This document shows positions 61,553-64,000 of a stretch of 64,000 nt of DNA, in pieces. This DNA is from Bog-257 sp963834135. GTDB lineage: Bacteria; Acidobacteriota; Terriglobia; Terriglobales; Acidobacteriaceae. A model generated the notes under the pieces. It was given only the letters and a program-made list of their open reading frames with translations, ran no database searches and had not been told where the DNA came from. A program made the translations under genes and the position numbers. How positions within the stretch are numbered: position 1 is the first letter of the stretch; each line of letters starts with the position of its first letter. The DNA lies in contig CAWIAN010000004.1 of the NCBI GenBank assembly GCA_963834135.1, positions 186,001 through 250,000 of the forward strand. The letters run 5' to 3'.

Positions 61553-62218
61553 ATGGTTCCCGCAATGAGGAAGTTCGAATTACTTCCCATCGTCTTTCTG
61601 GCACTGTCCAGCAACGGTGACAACGTTGCGGTCGGCATCGCGTATGGCTTAGGCCGTATCAATGTACCGCTTCCTTCCAATCTTCTGATAGCTGTCGTTA
61701 CGGGAGCCGGCACGCTCGCGTCGATGTGGCTGGGGCAAGCGATCGGCAGCGTTATGAATCCCGGGCTAGCCAGTGCCGTTGGCGGGGCGATCATTGTCGC
61801 TATCGGCGGGTGGGTGATTTTCCAGTCGATTCGAGCCGCCACGCGCGATAACAGTGCTCTGAACGCGACGATTTACTCCGGGCAGCGCCCACGTCCGGGC
61901 CCGCTGCGCAGACTAATGCTGGTCCTGGATAACCCAGTCGGGGCGGATACGAATTTCTCTCGCCGGATCGAGTTGAAAGAAAGTTGGATGCTGGCGATCG
62001 CTTTGAGTCTGAACAATGTCATAAATGGAGTCGCCGCAGGAATGTTGAGGATGAATCCGGTTCTCACCACACTCTTTGTGATGTTGTTCAGTGTGCTGAC
62101 GCTTTCGGCTGGGTTGACGGCAGGCTATCAACTGGGGAAGCGATGGCTGGGTAGCTTGTCCGGCGTGGTTTCCGGACTGCTGCTGGTAGCGCTGGGCCTA
62201 TACGAAATCTACGTTTAG
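61553..62218 (+). CDS. MntP/YtaF-like membrane protein
   Basis: 221 residues (ATG 61565 possible). Six hydrophobic helices with two repeats of an Asn/Asp-Asn motif: FLALSSNGDNVAVGIAYGL and AIALSLNNVINGVAAG. This internal-repeat pattern is the MntP/YtaF family (putative Mn2+ exporter or sporulation-type membrane protein). It does not belong to known Pdu functions, but shares strand and spacing (145 bp after pduP). Substrate uncertain. Confidence 0.75.
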   Translation: MVPAMRKFELLPIVFLALSSNGDNVAVGIAYGLGRINVPLPSNLLIAVVTGAGTLASMWLGQAIGSVMNPGLASAVGGAIIVAIGGWVIFQSIRAATRDNSALNATIYSGQRPRPGPLRRLMLVLDNPVGADTNFSRRIELKESWMLAIALSLNNVINGVAAGMLRMNPVLTTLFVMLFSVLTLSAGLTAGYQLGKRWLGSLSGVVSGLLLVALGLYEIYV

Positions 62219-62376
62219 TCTTTGCCGAGACCGGACACGCCGGCAGCTTTCAAGGTGCGCGTCTCTCAGTCGCGGCCGACATTCCCGTCAATGTGATGAG
62301 TGTCACGTCTTGTGGTGATGCGGGTTATGGCGCGGCCGGAATTCGGCAGACTAGACTTCGTTTCAGGAGGCGCGAT

Positions 62377-62559
62377 TTGCTCGACAACCTGTTTCAACCC
62401 GCGCACCTGCTGGTAATTCTTTTCATCGCTCTTCTGGTATTCGGTCCCAAGAAGCTGCCCGAGTTGGGTAAAGGCCTTGGAGAAGGAATTCGCAGTTTCA
62501 AAGAGTCAATGAACGCAGCCGATCCCGATAAAAAGGGAGACGACAAGCCCCAGGCCTGA
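62377..62559 (+). CDS. tatA: Twin-arginine translocase TatA/E subunit
   Basis: 60 residues. Start TTG 62377 has AGGAGG at 62365-62370. LFQPAHLLVILFIALLVFGP then KKLPELGKGLGEGIRSFKES: the TatA transmembrane helix, FGPKKLPELG hinge and amphipathic helix, with a charged tail. Pore-forming Tat subunit; tatBC not adjacent. Confidence 0.92.
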   Translation: MLDNLFQPAHLLVILFIALLVFGPKKLPELGKGLGEGIRSFKESMNAADPDKKGDDKPQA

Positions 62560-62629
62560 AGGACCAGGGGGCAATAAGGTTTCGAGTTGTTGGAAGTAAG
62601 ACCGCTCCTGTTGGAGCGATAAGCGAACT

Positions 62630-62772
62630 GTCTGGCAGTTGGGAAGCGCGGTGAGAATCCGCCACTGCCCCGCAACTGTAAGCGTGGAGGTCCGGCCAGC
62701 AAGCCACTGGAGCTAGCGCTCTGGGAAGGCGGTCGACGACCGAGGAAGCGCGAGTCAGGAGTCCCGCCAGAC
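62630..62772 (+). ncRNA. Cobalamin riboswitch (upstream of btuF)
   Basis: P1 pairs GTCTGGC (62630-62636) with GCCAGAC (62766-62772). The core GGGAAGCGCGGTGAGAATCC and GCCACTGCCCCGCAACTGT are the conserved B12-box region, and GAGTCAGGAGTCCC is the conserved 3' junction. Located 130 bp before btuF, so it should repress B12 import when cobalamin is plentiful. Confidence 0.93.
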
Positions 62773-62903
62773 GCTTACCTGTTGACCGAGATGGTCTCGA
62801 TGGGAGGACCATTCGGCGTCTTGAAGGCCCGCTCGCTCGGGCGATCTTGAAGCAATGTGGCACGAGCCTTCCCGTCTGACACGACTTGTGCGCGGGACGA
62901 AGT

Positions 62904-63845
62904 ATGTCTGCAATGAGGTTCGGTTCGCGAGCACTATCTCGCGGGCAACTCGGTGAGCAATCGCTTGTGATCAGTAAGCTGTGCTGGTCTGTCGCGATCG
63001 TGCTGTTGCTGACGACTTCGTCGTGGGCCGCCCACATCGAGCGCGACGACGCAGGACGTTCTGTCGCTGTGCCCGACCACGTACAGCGCATCGTGTCGCT
63101 TTCGCCCAGTCTGACCGACATCGTGTATGCGCTGGGCGCGCAAGACCATCTGGTTGGAATTACGGACTACACGGATTATCCGCCCGAGGCCGCGCGGGAG
63201 AAACCCAGTGTGGGAGCGATCGTCAATCCTTCCCTGGAGAGAATCGTCGCCCTGCATCCGGATATTGTGCTGGCGCTGCCGGCATTCAATGGCGCGGAGA
63301 CGGTTGCCGAACTGCAGCATCTGGGACTGCCGGTGTTTCTGTTCAACACCGCAGTGGTGAGCGATATCTACCGCAACATCGCGAGTGTCGGACGGGTCCT
63401 GGGACGCGACCAGCAGGCCGCAGCGCTGATCGCTCAGTTGCGCTCGCGCGAGGAACGTATCAAACAGCAGTCGACGGGAAAGACCAGACCGAAGGTGCTG
63501 ATCGTCGTTGCCATCGAGCCCTTAATTACTGCTGGACGAAGCGCCTTCATGACCGAAATGATCACCGCCGCGGGCGCGGAATCGGTGACGCAGGACATTC
63601 CGCAGGATTGGCTGCAGATGAACCTGGAGGCGGTCTTGCCGCGCAGACCGGACTACATCGTGCTGATCCAGGGAGGCCCGGTGACGCTGAAGGACATGCA
63701 GCAGCAGCCGGGATGGAATTCGCTGGAAGCGGTTCGAAAAGCCCGGATCATCACAGTCGATAGCCGCATTCAGATTCCCAGCCCGGTGGCTTTCGACGGA
63801 TTGGAAGATTTAGCCAGGCAGATACACGTCGTGCAGTCTCACTGA
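62904..63845 (+). CDS. btuF: Cobalamin ABC transporter substrate-binding protein
   Basis: 313 residues from ATG 62904. Signal peptide around SVAIVLLLTTSSWAAH. Type III periplasmic-binding fold: RIVSLSPSLTDIVYALGAQD, LVGITDYTDYP, VGAIVNPSLERIVALHPDIV, VEPLITAGRSAF-like and DWLQMNLEAVLPRRPDYIVL. Binds cobalamin for BtuCD. Riboswitches precede and follow it; the second one suggests btuCD or btuB genes beyond the window. Confidence 0.9.
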   Translation: MSAMRFGSRALSRGQLGEQSLVISKLCWSVAIVLLLTTSSWAAHIERDDAGRSVAVPDHVQRIVSLSPSLTDIVYALGAQDHLVGITDYTDYPPEAAREKPSVGAIVNPSLERIVALHPDIVLALPAFNGAETVAELQHLGLPVFLFNTAVVSDIYRNIASVGRVLGRDQQAAALIAQLRSREERIKQQSTGKTRPKVLIVVAIEPLITAGRSAFMTEMITAAGAESVTQDIPQDWLQMNLEAVLPRRPDYIVLIQGGPVTLKDMQQQPGWNSLEAVRKARIITVDSRIQIPSPVAFDGLEDLARQIHVVQSH

Positions 63846-63869
63846 GAACGCACGGAAACCTATAACCGA

Positions 63870-64000
63870 GAACACAGGATGTTCGGGAAGCGCGGTGAAA
63901 TTCCGCCACTGCCCCGCAACTGTTAAGGATGCACGAGAGACTGTCGATGACCACTGCGCCCAGCGGGAAGGTGACAGTCGGATCCTGAGTCAGGAGACCG
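63870..64000 (+). ncRNA. Second cobalamin riboswitch (reaches window end)
   Basis: Core GGGAAGCGCGGTGAAATTCC and GCCACTGCCCCGCAACTGT begin at 63885; GAGTCAGGAGACCG ends at 64000. The 3' P1 strand and the regulated gene lie beyond the window. Position right after btuF implies separate control of the next B12-related transcript. Confidence 0.9.

Overview
The window looks like a chromosomal segment of a moderately GC-rich Gram-negative bacterium, most plausibly an Acidobacteriota (Terriglobia-like) soil organism. That assignment is inference. It rests on secreted GloVer-repeat proteins, a Ser/Thr kinase-TolB-TPR receptor, an OprB-type outer-membrane porin, abundant 'TGTCATCCTGAGC' intergenic repeats and a compact B12-dependent Pdu-type microcompartment. 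There is no rRNA; the only tRNA seen is tRNA-Arg(CCU) at 5417-5493.

Layout. 0.1-5.4 kb is accessory DNA: membrane/orphan proteins, an XRE regulator, a HEPN-domain protein and a tyrosine recombinase ending 16 bp before the tRNA. 5.4-11.1 kb is a tandem island at that tRNA. Two 115-bp repeats (7439-7553, 11017-11131) each end in a 47-bp copy of the tRNA 3' end, and they bracket a decayed integrase, two GloVer proteins and an eight-blade PQQ-type propeller. 11.2-14.1 kb carries a flap-type exonuclease and an ABC-F ATPase. 14.3-23.3 kb is a glycerol region: glpP antiterminator, a strongly structured leader, OprB porin, glpD, glpK, glpF, dhaK, an ABM-fold protein and an iron alcohol dehydrogenase. 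23.4-28.1 kb has a LuxR-type regulator, the large kinase, a secreted protein and a small membrane protein. 28.6-33.7 kb holds aspS, a REP/RAYT cassette, hisS and a gamma-carbonic anhydrase. 34.4-47.0 kb is mostly housekeeping: a response regulator, UspA, mntH/mntR, purD, purE, galU, mfd and an ion channel. 47.2-61.4 kb is the microcompartment locus: a YqhD-like alcohol dehydrogenase on the minus strand, then on plus BMC-H, PduB, PduCDE, PduGH, long-tailed BMC-H, BMC-T, EutJ, a PF02441-like flavoprotein, EutN, cobalamin adenosyltransferase, a GlcG-like protein and PduP. 61.5-64.0 kb has a MntP/YtaF-like membrane protein, tatA, and btuF between two cobalamin riboswitches.

How it fits together (inference). 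The glp operon imports and oxidises glycerol under GlpP control. The microcompartment dehydrates a diol (1,2-propanediol or glycerol) with an adenosylcobalamin enzyme, and the aldehyde goes to acyl-CoA (PduP) or to alcohol (YqhD-like). B12 import (btuF, riboswitches) and the adenosyltransferase supply the cofactor. At least six Pdu-side proteins carry matching short amphipathic helices at a terminus, which look like encapsulation signals. PduL, PduQ-in-operon, PduS and PduW are not seen.

Caution. About a dozen single-base frameshifts interrupt otherwise well-conserved genes (aspS, pduC, pduG, pduH, the flavoprotein, both alcohol dehydrogenases, the carbonic anhydrase and the PQQ propeller). 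Because aspS is essential, sequencing or assembly indels are a serious possibility. Clustering in the Pdu locus leaves real decay open.
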